Made by a program: the position numbers and the translations under genes
Shown here: positions 42,663 to 53,725 of the stretch, piece after piece
Layout of the letters: every line of letters starts with the position of its first letter
Position numbering within the stretch: the stretch's first letter is position 1
Assembly (NCBI GenBank): GCA_963920575.1
Contig: OY986964.1
Coordinates: 11,282,663 to 11,346,662, forward strand
From: Narthecium ossifragum
Taxonomy: Eukaryota > Streptophyta > Magnoliopsida > Dioscoreales > Nartheciaceae
DNA: 64,000 nucleotides
Direction: 5' to 3'
Notes under the pieces: generated by a model
What the model was told of the DNA's origin: nothing
The model's input: only the letters and a program-made list of their open reading frames with translations
Database searches by the model: none

Positions 42663-43352
42663 AACCGCTCTTTTGAGGCTTTGATGCGTAGGTATGGAGT
42701 GACACATAAGATTTCCACTGCTTATCATCCACAGACGAATGGCCAAGCTGAATTAGCCAATAGAGAGATAAAGCAAATCCTGGAGAAGACAGTGAGCCCC
42801 AACCGAAAGGACTGGTCCTTGAGGCTATCAGACGCGTTTTGGGCATATCGCACTGCCTACAAGACTACCCTGGGGATGTCGCCGTTTCGCCTTGTTTATG
42901 GAAAACCATGTCATCTTCCAGTTGAATTAGAACATAAGGCATATTGGGCTATTAAGTCACTAAATCTTACTTTGGATGCTGCAGGTCAGGAACGAAAACT
43001 CCAGCTGTCTGAGTTGGAGGAACTCAGGAATGATGCTTATGAGAGTTCTAGGATCTTCAAGGCAAAGACAAAGGCCTACCATGACAAGAAGATCTTGCGG
43101 AAGACGTTTCAAGTAGGACATCAAGCTTATCTGTATGACGCACGACTGCATCTTCATCCTGGGAAGCTGAGATCACGCTGGACAGGCCCCTTCACCATTA
43201 GCAGAATATTTGAGAATGGGGCTGTGGAAGTTGAAGACCCAAAGGATGGGAGATTATTTACGGTTAATGGACAGCGTTTGAAACAGATTCCAGAGAAAGC
43301 GGACCCTGAGGAGCACACCGTTTCTCTCGTAGACCCTGTCTACGAGGGATGA
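42663..43352 (+). pseudogene. B4 pol, part 2: integrase core end and C-terminus
   Basis: Continuation in another frame after the 2-base deletion: [36 protein letters not shown] (third catalytic Glu), [42 protein letters not shown], ending DPVYEG. The end codes on CTCGTAGACCCTGTCTACGAG, an inverted repeat conserved in all four B copies. No chromodomain. Confidence 0.9.
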
Positions 43353-43796
43353 TATTTCTCCTATCTATCATTTCCCTTTTTGATTAGGATAGTTTGTTTT
43401 AGTTTGTTTGCTTTTGTTTTCATTTGTTTTTGTTTGCTCTCTTATTTCTTAGGATGTTGGACCACCGTTTGCCTTGCTTGAGGAATTCGACCACTATTCT
43501 GGAGATGAGAAATTCGGCCACCATGAGGAGCCTTGAGGAGATATTCACTTATTCTATGAGGTGGCCTCGCTCCTATTTCAATTTCCTATTCTTATTTATG
43601 CTATATATGAAAATTCAGCCAACACCCTTCTGCTTATTTACATGATTAGCACACATTGAGGACAATGTGAATTTCAGGTTGGGGGGTGTAGGCATGCATG
43701 ACCTTATGCATGCTACCTTATTGAGTTTAATAGTGTCGAATTGATTATGTTACTAGAAATTGTACATGAGCTGAAATTTTTATAGTGTTGAATTGA
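43353..43796 (+). other. B4 3' noncoding region, truncated
   Basis: T/G-rich TTTGTTTGCTTTTG segment, the CATGAGGAGCCTTGAGGAGAT segment, TTGAGGACAATGTG and an internal PPT-like GGTTGGGGGGTG at 43677-43688. It breaks off about 110 bp later, where the GTAACTACCACC satellite begins. Modules a and b and the 3' LTR are missing. Confidence 0.8.
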
Positions 43797-44306
43797 TTAT
43801 GGAAAGTAACTACCACCAGCATTGTGGAAAGTAACTACCACCAGTATCATTGTGAAAAGTAACTACCAAAATTATGGAAAGTAACTACCACCAGTATTGT
43901 GGAATGTAACTACCACCAGCATTGTGAAAAGTAACTATCAAAATTATGGAAAGTAACTATCACAAGCATTGTGGAAAGTATTTACCACCAAAATTATGGA
44001 AAATAACAACCACCAGTATCATTGTGAAAAGTAACTACACCAGCATTGTGGAAAGTAACTACCAAAATAATGAAAAGTAACTACTACCAGCATTGTAGAA
44101 AGTAACTACCACCAGTATCATTGTGTAAAGTAACTACCACCAAAATTGTGGAAAGTAACTACCACCAAAATTGTGAAAATTAACTACCATTAGCATTATT
44201 GTGGCAAGTAACTATCATCAGCATTGTGGAAAGTAACTACCACAACCATTATAGAAAGTAACTACTAAAATTGTGGAAAGTAACTATCATCAACATCATT
44301 GTGAAG
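43797..44306. repeat. GGAAAGTAACTACCACC satellite, left block
   Basis: About 20 tandem units of 21-28 bp with the core GGAAAGTAACTACCACCA followed by GCATTGTG, GTATCATTGTG or AAATTATG. Units vary by substitution and by an optional ATC insertion. It runs into the B2 LTR remnant within TTGTGAAG, a string that fits both. Confidence 0.93.
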
Positions 44307-44402
44307 CCACATATACGGACAAAATTATCTATATTAATCATGAAAATTCAGCAAATAAGATGCTCTAAGTCATGTTCAGAGTGCACTTTTATGCACTCAT
44401 CA
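44299..44402 (-). mobile_element. 3' LTR remnant of B2
   Basis: Only the last about 100 bp of the plus-strand text remain (ACATATACGGAC...GTGCACTTTTATGCACTCATCA), followed by the PPT complement CACACCCCCCAACC. The rest was replaced by the satellite. Confidence 0.85.
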
Positions 44403-44644
44403 CACCCCCCAACCAGCTTATTGCTAGTCTCTAGCAATTCAAAGCGCATAAAATATAATGAAGCACACTAATGGTTTAAGGATGTAGACATGTATAATAA
44501 GAGTTCTACCTTATCAGGTTAATAGTGTTTTATACTGTAAAGAGCACGAAAACTTCTTATACTCATACACATACTACCAACACATGAAATTAACTTCTAC
44601 ACATCAAGCATGCTAATCACTATCCACAAGAACACATGTGACGT

Positions 44645-46312
44645 TGATGAGTGCATAAAAGTGCACTCTGAACAACTTTAAAACCATCTCAATTGCTAGA
44701 TTATTATCCTTAATCAGCATCTATATTACAATTTTTATATCTATATGTTGCTTCACATGGTTGTTTGGAAAATGCAGGAAATTGGGGTTAAAAGAAGCTG
44801 AAAAGAGTATATGGATCAACTTCAAAAATTAATCTGTACCTACTCATGAAGAACCAGATGATGTACCATATATGATTGGAAAGCTCTTGAAGTCTAGATT
44901 CTGGAGAATTTTACGGTTCGTGATTCCGAGTTTTTGAAAGGAAGTTACAATATTTTTCGTACCAGTGCGCATTGCTGAGTGAATAGTGACGGTCGACCGT
45001 CGCATCATCCGCGGCATCGACCGTCGCGCCCGAAAATCATCACGGTCGACCGTGAGACCTTCACGGTCGACCGTCAAACCCTCAGGATCGACCGTGGAGC
45101 TCAAAAATCCTCAAGATCGACCGTAAGATGCCACGGTCGACCGTCGCATCGACCGTGGCATCGACGGTCGACCGTGGCATCGACCGTCAGCCTCTGTCAA
45201 GGAAAATACTTCGCAGAGTCGATGCGAAGATCGACCGTCGCTCTTTCGAATTATTATGAACAGTTGCCGGTCGACCGTCAGGGTCTCACGGTCGACCGCC
45301 AGATCAGCCAGGGGCGTATAACGGGTTTAAACTTAACCCGAGTTTGCTAATTCTTGGACCCTATAAATAGGAAACTTAGGGTTACTCAAAGGGGACTTCT
45401 TGGACGTTTTTGGAGGCTCTTTTCTTGGTGTTTCTCAAGGGAAGAAGATGAAGGAATCTCCATCCATGACCGAGTAATCCACGGGCATGGCGGACGGATG
45501 ATCTAGCGAGGATTAGGGTTTCTTCTCCAACGATGGTTCATGTTTTTAATCTTTATTGTTAAACTCTTCTTATGTATTGGATCTTCACAGATTGATTTGT
45601 GGTTAAACATTATTATAAATTCAGTCATGCTTCTTTTATGATATTGTGATCCCATAGTTATCTCCTTCAATTCTCCTACCGAGTCTCGTGAAACCTTTGC
45701 TATACATTGCCCGTAGTGACAGCTGGTATTGTATATTCTTAGGGATCTGGTTAGATAAGGTTGGGGCTCTATACCGTGAGATCTTTGCTATGCATTGCCG
45801 ATTGTGAGAGTTGGTATTGTGTATTCTTAGAGATCCGGTTAGAGTTAGGGCTTTATCCCAATGAACTTTTGCTGCGCGTTGCCTGTAGTGACAGCCGGTA
45901 TCGTGTATTCTTAGGTTTGGTTGGATGAAGTTAGAACTATAAAAAGGAAGAACCAATCATAGGAAGAGATATTTATATTTTATCAGATTCATAATTCTAT
46001 ATCTTCCGCTTAAGGCGATTGGGATGTGAATCCCTTAACTGAGTATTATATGAACCATTGAGAAGAGAAGAACCTTAATCCGAGTGAAGTGATTCTTGAA
46101 GCCTAGCCTTATCAAAAGCCTGATATCTTTAGTTAACATTACATTATCATTAATCCTTTGATCTAATTTAATTTAGTTAGCTTTCTTCATTGTTTTCAAT
46201 TCATTGTTATTTATATTTCTGGATCTTTCCTGCTTGTCTCTCTGTGGGATTCGACCTCTCTTATGCTGTACTGCACCGCGACCGCTGTGCGTGACACATT
46301 TGAGCGACATCA
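44645..46312 (+). mobile_element. Solo B-type LTR in B2, with GGTCGACC palindromes
   Basis: 1668 bp, TGATGAGTGCATAAAAG...GAGCGACATCA, with the perfect duplication GACGT (44640-44644, 46313-46317). TATAAATA at 45362-45369. The sequence on both sides of the array is ordinary B LTR, but the array is the ACGGTCGACCGT version otherwise found in Del LTRs D1 and D2. Confidence 0.95.
44990..45305. repeat. TCGA-centred palindrome array, GGTCGACC version in a B LTR
   Basis: About fourteen units: ACGGTCGACCGT, CATCGACCGTC, GGATCGACCGTGG, and a dense block at 45130-45190 where CGGTCGACCGT and GCATCGACCGT alternate. It lies between the U3 core and the TATA box, exactly where other B LTRs have GATCGATC units. 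Confidence 0.93.
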
Positions 46313-47282
46313 GACGTGACAAATAAATGTTATGTACAGAAGCAACTCTACCCACCATTAGTCGAAACACACTGCTATTTTCATGACCAATCATCCAACC
46401 CTCGCACTTTGAGTACAACATGCTCTTTCTTTCTCTTTTTCTTTTTCTTTTCAACTATCAGACATTTTGCCTTTTTACGCGAGCACTCTCCGCTTCTTGT
46501 GGTGCAGAGAGCCGGTTACTTAGCAAAACACTTAATAGTTTTTTTTTATAGCTATAAGTGGTTCTACCTTTTTACGCGAGCTCCCCGCTTCCTGAGGAAA
46601 GAACACCCGGTTACTCAGTAGATCACTTAATAGTAGTTTAGGCACAACTTGATCAAGCTCCAGAACATTTTCTCTTTTTTTCTTTTTTTTTTCTACATGC
46701 AATACTCAACACTAGCTAAGGCTGAAATCATGGTCTAGATTGACAATAGCATGCTCATTCCTCTAGTGAGTATAATTGCTACTACACATAAAGTGTTCGT
46801 GTGTGAATCACATGATGTTCTACCTTCAGGTTATCACGCATGCAATCAATGTATAGGCCAATCCATATGAAAGCAACATGTATAATAAGCATAAAAATTT
46901 CAGCTCATGTACAATGTCTAGTAATATGCTCAATTCAACACTATTAAACTCAATAAGGTAGCATGCATAAGATCATGTATGTCTACACCCCCCAACCTGA
47001 AATTCACATTGTCCTCAATGTGTGCTAATCATATAAATAAATAGAAGGGTGTTGGCTGAATTCTCATATATAGCATAAATAACAATAGGAAATCGAAATA
47101 GGAGCGAGGCCACCTGACAGAATATCTGAAATCTTACACAAGGCTCCTCATGGTGGCCAAATTTCTCAAGCAAGGCAGACGGTGGTCCAAACATCCTAAA
47201 AAACATAAAAGTAAACAAAAACAAATGAGAACGAAAACAAACAACTAAAGCAAGCTAACCTAAGTAAAACAGAAATAATGAA

Positions 47283-48730
47283 TAAGAACAATATCATCCC
47301 TCGTAGACAGGATCTACGAGAAAAACGGTGTGCTCCTCAGGGTCCACTTTCTCTGGAATCGGCTTCAAGCACTATCCATTAACCTTAAACAGCATCCCAA
47401 CCTTTGGATCCTCAACCTCCACAGCCCCATAATCAAATACTCGGCTAACAGTAAAGGAGCATGTCCAGCGTAATTGCAACTTTCCAAGATGGAGATGCAA
47501 TCGTGCGTCATACAGATAAACTTGCTGTCCTACTTGAAACGTCTTGCGTAGGATCTTCTTGTCATTGTAGGCCTTTGCCTTTGCCTTGAAGATTCGGGAA
47601 CTCTCATAAGCATCATTCCTGAGTTCCTCCAGCTCAGATAGCTGGAGTTTCCGTTCCTGACCTGCAGTATATCCAAAGTAAAATTTAGTGACTTAATAGC
47701 CCAGTATGCCTTATGTTCTAATTCTACTGGAAGATGACACGGTTTTCCATAGACAAGGTGAAACGGAGACATCCCTAAGGTAGTCTTGTAAGCAGTGCGA
47801 TAGACCCACAACGCATCTGACAGCCGCAAGAACCAGTCTTTTCGCTTAGGGCTCACTGTCTTTTCCAGGATTTGCTTTATCTCCCTATTGGCTAATTCAG
47901 CTTAATCATTCGTCTGTGGATGATAAGTAGTGGACACCTTGTGTGTGACTCCATACCTGCGCATCAAAGCCTCAAAAGAGCGATTACAAAAGTGTGATCC
48001 CCGGTCACTACTAATAACTCTAGGAGTACCAAACCGGGATAAAATATACTCTTTAAGAAACTTAATGACAGTAGAATGATCATTATTCATACATGCAATA
48101 GCCTCCACCAACTTAGACACGTATTCCACAACCAACAATATATATAAATTGCCAAAAGAAGAAGGAAAGGGTCTCATAAAATTTATACCTCAACAATCAA
48201 AAATCTCTACAGCTTTAATGGGGTTCAAAGACATCATATGTCTTCTAGATAAAGCTCCTAACATTAGGCATCTATCATAGGATTTACAGAAAATGTTAAC
48301 ATCACGAAACAAGGTACACCAGTAAAAACCACATTGAAGAATTTTAGCAGCAGTCTTTTTCATCGAAAAATGGCCTCCACATGCATGAGAGTGACAAAAT
48401 GTAATGATGCTTTCTATTTCATAATCAGGGACATAGTGACGCATAATCTGGTCAGGACAATACTTAAACAGACAATGATCATCAAAATAAAATTTCTGTA
48501 CGTCAACAAAAAATCTACGCCTATCGTGCGCACTCCAAAAGGAAGGAATCTAACCTGTCGCCAAATAATTGACAATATGTGCATACCAGGGCCATCGTGC
48601 AACTGAAAAGTGGTGCTCATCAGGGAAGTCATCCATGATTGGTGGCTCATTTTCCGCTACTTCCACCATCAACCTTGATAGGTGATCAACGATAACGTTC
48701 TCTAAGGGAAAGTGGGGACTGGTCGAGCAC
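47283..48730 (-). pseudogene. B2 pol remnant: RNase H end and integrase, multiply broken
   Basis: Minus-strand pieces in order from 48730: DHLSRLMVEVAE, zinc region HACGGHFSMKK, core GNLYILLVVEYVSK and SSDRGSHFCNRSF, a nonsense codon where B4 has TNGQAEL (TNGQ to TND-stop, two G-to-A type changes), [16 protein letters not shown], a frameshift at about 47690, GPF-type C-terminus with further changes, end near 47297. RT and most of RNase H are absent, with the same upstream junction as B1. Confidence 0.85.
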
Positions 48731-48836
48731 CTAAAAACAAAAGCAAAACAAATCGAAAACAAAAGCAAACATGCAAGCACACAACATAAAAATAACTCAA
48801 GCATTCTCAAGCATACAAGAAAGCAAATCGAGCAAA

Positions 48837-50495
48837 CTAAACTACTATATACAATACAGGGATTTTTAACCGCGCCCATGGCGGCCGTGCCTTAGCATGA
48901 TGATATGCAAAATCAGAAAGTGCCATGATCTGAAGGGTTAACCTTAGTGGTATCAACAAGGGTAATTCACCATGTGAATCCAAGTGGCATATTACAAGTG
49001 GGAGAACTAGCTTTTGCATTCGAACACCAATAAACTAGATAGCTGGATCTCTCAAATAGAAATATGTGTCATTATTTTGCTCAAGTGTCAGTGACTCATT
49101 CAATAACATATCAATAGTGTCATCATGCTCATGGTCAAGGTTGCTAAGATCACAAAATCTGAAATAAATCCGTCGAAGCCTAAAAGTATCGATCAAGGTC
49201 ATGTTCTTCCTAACTATCCAAGGAGATGAAATAAACACAGGAAATATACCTCGTGGCTTAGAATCAATGACTTGAAGTTCAGCCAATGGAGGATCAACGA
49301 ATACATTGTCGTGGTGGTCTTGGTAGTCGTCCGGATCTTCCTCGCTGCTGACCGGCCCGTACTGGTGTAATTCGTCTTCTTCCAATTGATGTGTCCATCC
49401 GAGTTCGTGCACGCTAAAAGATGTGATTACCTCGCATAGTTGGCTTGCCTTCTCCTCGTCCTTCATAAGTAACTATAGAATGAAAGAGTCAAAATTAGGC
49501 TTGGTTTTAGCCTCCTTAAGTAAGTTCAAAATCTCTGCCACAAAAAGTTGAGGAGAAACATGTGCATCGCCAGCATCAGAGACATAAACATGTGCATTAC
49601 TAACATTGGAATCATGAGCATATCCATAGTGAATGGTAGTATCATGAACATGCGTATGAGCGCTAAAATCATGTGCATATGCATCACACACATTAGAATC
49701 AATAGCTTGTGCATCAATAGGACTAGAATTTTGAACATGCACACTAGCACTACAATCATGAGCATATGCATCATCAACATGAACATCTTGAGCATGTGCA
49801 CCATAAAAATTAAAATCATGGATGTAAGCATCACAAGCACTAAAGTCATCGACACGTGCATCATACATGTTAGGCTCATCAACAAGCACATCCTGGGAAG
49901 TAGCAACATAAGTATCATGCACATAATCATCATAAGTACTAAGATAAGAGTAGAAGGGCTCATTGTGATGCAGATAGCTGTTGGACGTTAAGGCGACAAT
50001 GGGATGCTTGTAGGATTTGGCATCGATATGACCGTGATAATCATCCCAGCGCCTCGGAACCGTCTGTGTATGAGTCGTCTCAACAAGTTCATCCAAGTGA
50101 TTCATAGCTTCATAAGGATTAATCTGCAAAAACTCACCCTTGCATATTGTTTCAAGAATTGGGCATTCATGCTCAGTTAATCCATAATAAAAATAGCTAA
50201 CTAAACGCCAACTAGCATAACCATGGTGAGGGCATGAAACTATTAAACTTTTAAATCGATGCTATGCATCACATAATGTCTCAGCATCCTTCTATGCAAA
50301 GGATGAAATCTTTCTGTTCAATGCGCTAAACTTATAATTAGGAAGATACTCATTGGCAGAAACATGACTCATTCTATTCTCCTCCCTCAATTCGTATATA
50401 CTTTTCTTATGAACTGTTGTTTGAGATATTCCATCTCTTGACTTCATAGAACATGACCTCAAATAATCTTGATAAAATTCATTTTCCATCCTCAC
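48837..50495 (-). pseudogene. B2 copy of the B-family ORF
   Basis: Diverged, interrupted copy of the 567-codon B1 ORF: N-terminal MENEFYQDYLRSCSMKS (from 50489); then stops and frameshifts in the gag-like part (50130-50290); the His/Asp repeats 49500-50129 (DAYVHD/AHDVH motifs largely kept); a frame break near 49470; and the conserved module RGIFPVFISSPWIVRKNMTL with RRIYFRFCDL to 48837. Region 48731-48836 is A-rich linker. Confidence 0.85.
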
Positions 50496-50693
50496 ATTAT
50501 TTTTTGTCAGTTTTTTTTTTGTTAGTTTTTTTTCAACAAGTAAAACTAAAACTAAAAATCAAAACAAAACTAAAAAGAAAATAAAGAAAACTAAGGAAAA
50601 AGAAAAAAAATCCAAAGAAAAGGGAACAAAGTTACCGCCTTAAATGTCTTCAATCATCGTGATCTGATGATTCTGGCGCTTTTCTGAACTGTC

Positions 50694-50711
50694 TCCCCGG
50701 CAACGGCGTCA
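50694..50711 (-). promoter_or_regulatory. Primer-binding site of B2
   Basis: Minus strand TGACGCCGTTGCCGGGGA, one mismatch from the A1/B1 site, five bases from the LTR. The leader 50496-50693 has the same T-runs as B1. Confidence 0.85.
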
Positions 50712-50716
50712 ATTTT

Positions 50717-51897
50717 TGATGTCGCTAAAATGTGTCACGTACAGTGGTCGCAGTGTAGTACAACATAAGAGAGATCGAACCCACAGAGAGACAAGCAGAA
50801 AATATCCAAAACGTAAATAACAATGAATTGAAGACAAACGAGAACTTAAGAAGTAACTAAATTAGATCAAAGAATTTTAATAAGGCTAACAAAAGATATC
50901 AGAATTTTGATAAGGCTAGGCTTTAGGATTCACTTCACTCGGATTTAGGTTCTTCTCTTCTCAATGGTTCATATAATACTCAGTTAAGGGATTCACATCT
51001 CAATCACCTTAACTGGAAGATATGGAACTATAAACCTAACAAAATATATAAATGTCTCTTCCTACGATTGATTCTTCCTTATTATAGTTCTAACTTCATC
51101 CAACCCAAACTTAAGAATATATGATACCGGCTGTCACCACAAGCAACATATAGCAAAAGTTCATCGGGACAAAGCCCTAACTCTATCTAACCAGATCTCT
51201 AAGAATACACAATACCAACTCTCACAATCGGCAATACATAACAAAGATTTCAGGAGATAAAATAGGTAAACAATAGATAAAACTATGGGATTATAAGATC
51301 ATGAAAGAAGCATGACTGGATTCATAATATTAATCATCCACATAGGAATCTATAATCTGAAAACAATCTTTGAAGATTCAATACATAGAAAAGAGTTTAA
51401 CAATAAAGATTAAAACTATGAACCAATGTTGGAGAAGAAACCCTAGTCCTCGCTAGATCATCGGTTTGCCATGCCCGCGGATTACTCGGCCATGGATGGA
51501 GATATCTTCATCTTCTTCCTTTAGAAAACGTCCAGAAAAGAGCCCCCAAAAACGTCCAAGAACTCCCCTTATATATGGACATGAAACCCTAGCTTTTATT
51601 TCAGCCTTTGGATTAACTCTGATGGCTCATATTCAGATCCACCCGACAAAGGATCGATCCTCTGAAGGTCAAGGATCGATCTTTCTGTTCTCTATTTCTC
51701 CGTAACCTAGGTCACCCGAGTAGGATCGATCTTTTGAAAGAAGCATGATTGATCCTTCTCAGTAGGATGGATAGTTGGATGGATCCTTCTCAGTTGAATG
51801 GATCCTTCATAAAGTAGGATAGATCCTTCCAAAGGAGAAAGATCGATCCTTTTCCTCAATATTCTCGAGTGAAAGGAGGATCGATCCTTCTGTGATC
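50717..51897 (-). mobile_element. 5' LTR of B2, truncated
   Basis: Plus-strand text from TGATGTCGCTAAAATG to GGATCGATCCTTCTGTGATC, about two thirds of an LTR. It includes part of the AGGATCGATCC array (51650-51897) with several decayed GGATGGATCC units. It is cut inside the array, where a GC-rich block starts. B3 shows the missing continuation. Confidence 0.88.
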
Positions 51898-52234
51898 TGC
51901 CGGGTTTAGGTATGGTCCGGTTCCTTTTTTTAAAAAAAAAAGAGGATCGGGGCCCACCTCTCTCCCCAATCTAGATTTGAGTCAAACGATCACAAGTCTC
52001 AAACGGTTAGATTGAGTTCTCAAACGGTCACATTGCTCAGTGTGTCAGCTCTTTCGTTTAAAAGCTGGGCCGGACCGGGTTTTAGGCTAATGGGCCTTGG
52101 TCCGGCCCTGAACCCGGATTAGCCCGGTCCAGCAGGGCCAACACCCCGGCCGGACCGGGCTATGGCCCTGGCGGGCCCGGGCCCGGGTCGGACCCGTACC
52201 GGGCCGGGCTATTTGGACTTTTTGGACACTCCTA
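51898..52234. repeat. GC-rich block of CCGGGCC/GGACCGGG repeats
   Basis: Starts GCCGGGTTTAGGTATGGTCCGG and ends TTTGGACACTCCTA, with many GGGCCGGACCGGG and GGCCCGGGCCCGGGTCG motifs. Strongly different in base composition from both neighbours. The form resembles nonautonomous hAT-like repeats (GTGTCCAAA...CCCGGCCCGG when read in reverse), but I cannot define terminal inverted repeats or a target duplication. No ORF. Confidence 0.5.
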
Positions 52235-53725
52235 GTGGAAAGTAACTACCACAAGCATTATGGAAAGTAACTACTAAAATTATGGAAAATAACTACCACC
52301 AGCATTGTCAAAAGAAACTACCACCAATATTGTGAAAATTAACCAGCACCAAAATGGGGAAAAGTAAGTACCACCGACATTGTGAAAAGTAACTACCACC
52401 AACATTGTGGAAAGAAACTACCAAAATTATGGAAATTAACTATCACCAGCATTGTGAAAAGTAACTACCACCAGTATCATTGTGGAAAGTAACTACCATC
52501 AAAATTGTGGAAAGTAACTACCATCAAAATTGTGGAAAGTAACTACCACCAGCATCATTGTAAAAAGTAACTACCACTAGCATAATTGTAAAAAGTAACT
52601 ACCACAAGCATTGTGAAAAGTATTTACCACAAAAATTTTGAAAAGTAACTACCACCAGCACCATTATGGAAAGTAACTACCACCAGCATTGTGAGAAGTA
52701 ACTTCCAAAATTATGGAAAGTAACTATCACCAACATTGTGGAAAGTAACTACCACCGGTATCATTGTGGAAAGTAACTACCAAAATTATGGAAAGTAACT
52801 ACCACCAGCATTATGGAATGTAACTACCACCAGCATTATGGAAAGTAACTACCAAAATTATGGAAAGTAACTACCACAAGCATTGTGGAAAGTATTTACC
52901 ACCAAAATTATGGAAAGTAACAACAACCAACATCATTGTGGAAAGTAACTACCACCAGCTTTGTGGAAAGTAACTACCACCAGTAACATTGTGGAAAGTA
53001 ACTACCACCAAAATTGTGGAAAGTAACTACCAACAAAATTGTGGTAAGTAACTACCACCAAAATTGTGGAAAGTAACTACCACCAAAATTGTGGAAAGTA
53101 ACTACCATCAGCATCATTGTGGAAAGTAACTACCATCAGCATTGTGGAAAGTAACTACCACAAACATTATGGAAAGTAACTACTAAAATTATGGAAAGTA
53201 ACTACCACCAAAATTATGGAAAGTAACTACCACCAGCATCATTGTGAAAAGTAACTACCACCAGTATCATTTTGGAAAGTAACTACCACCTGTATCTTTG
53301 CGGAAAGTAACTACCACCAGCATCATTGTGGAAAGTAACTACCATCAGCATTGTGGAAAGTAACTACCACAAGCATTGTGGAAAGTAACTACCACCAGCA
53401 TTGTGAAAAGTAACTACCATCAGTATTGTGGAAAGTATCTACCACCAAAATTGTGGAAAGTAACTACCACCAGTATTATTGTGGAATGTAACTACTATCA
53501 ATATCATTGTGGAAAGTAACTACCACCAGCATCATTTTGGAAAGTAACTACCACCAACATCATTGTGGAAAGTAACTACCCCCAGCATCATTGTGGAAAG
53601 TAACTACCACCAGCATTATTGTGGAAAGTAACTACCACCAGTATTATTATGGAAAGTAACTACCACCGGTATCATTGTGAAAAGTAACTACCACCAGCAT
53701 CATTGTGGAACGTAACTAGCAAAAT
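52235..53725. repeat. GGAAAGTAACTACCACC satellite, right block
   Basis: About 60 tandem units of 21-28 bp, same orientation and consensus as 43797-44306, with a predominant long form (GTGGAAAGTAACTACCACCAGCATCATT) and a short form (AAAATTATGGAAAGTAACTACC). Fades out at GTAACTAGCAAAATTTATGGC. No open frame longer than the units permit. Confidence 0.95.

Larger units (their letters stand above)
44403..47282 (-). other. B2 3' noncoding region, split by a solo LTR
   Basis: Same organisation as in B1: PPT complement (44403-44414), hairpin TTGCTAGTCTCTAGCAA, then the solo B LTR (44645-46312), modules b and a (about 46465-46615), A/T runs, and the second PPT-like ACACCCCCCAACC (46985-46997). No ORF. 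Confidence 0.85.

Noticed and set aside
43797..53725. Regularly spaced repeats as a CRISPR array
   Set aside because: Units are directly adjacent, diverged, without unique spacers or cas genes; a plant satellite.
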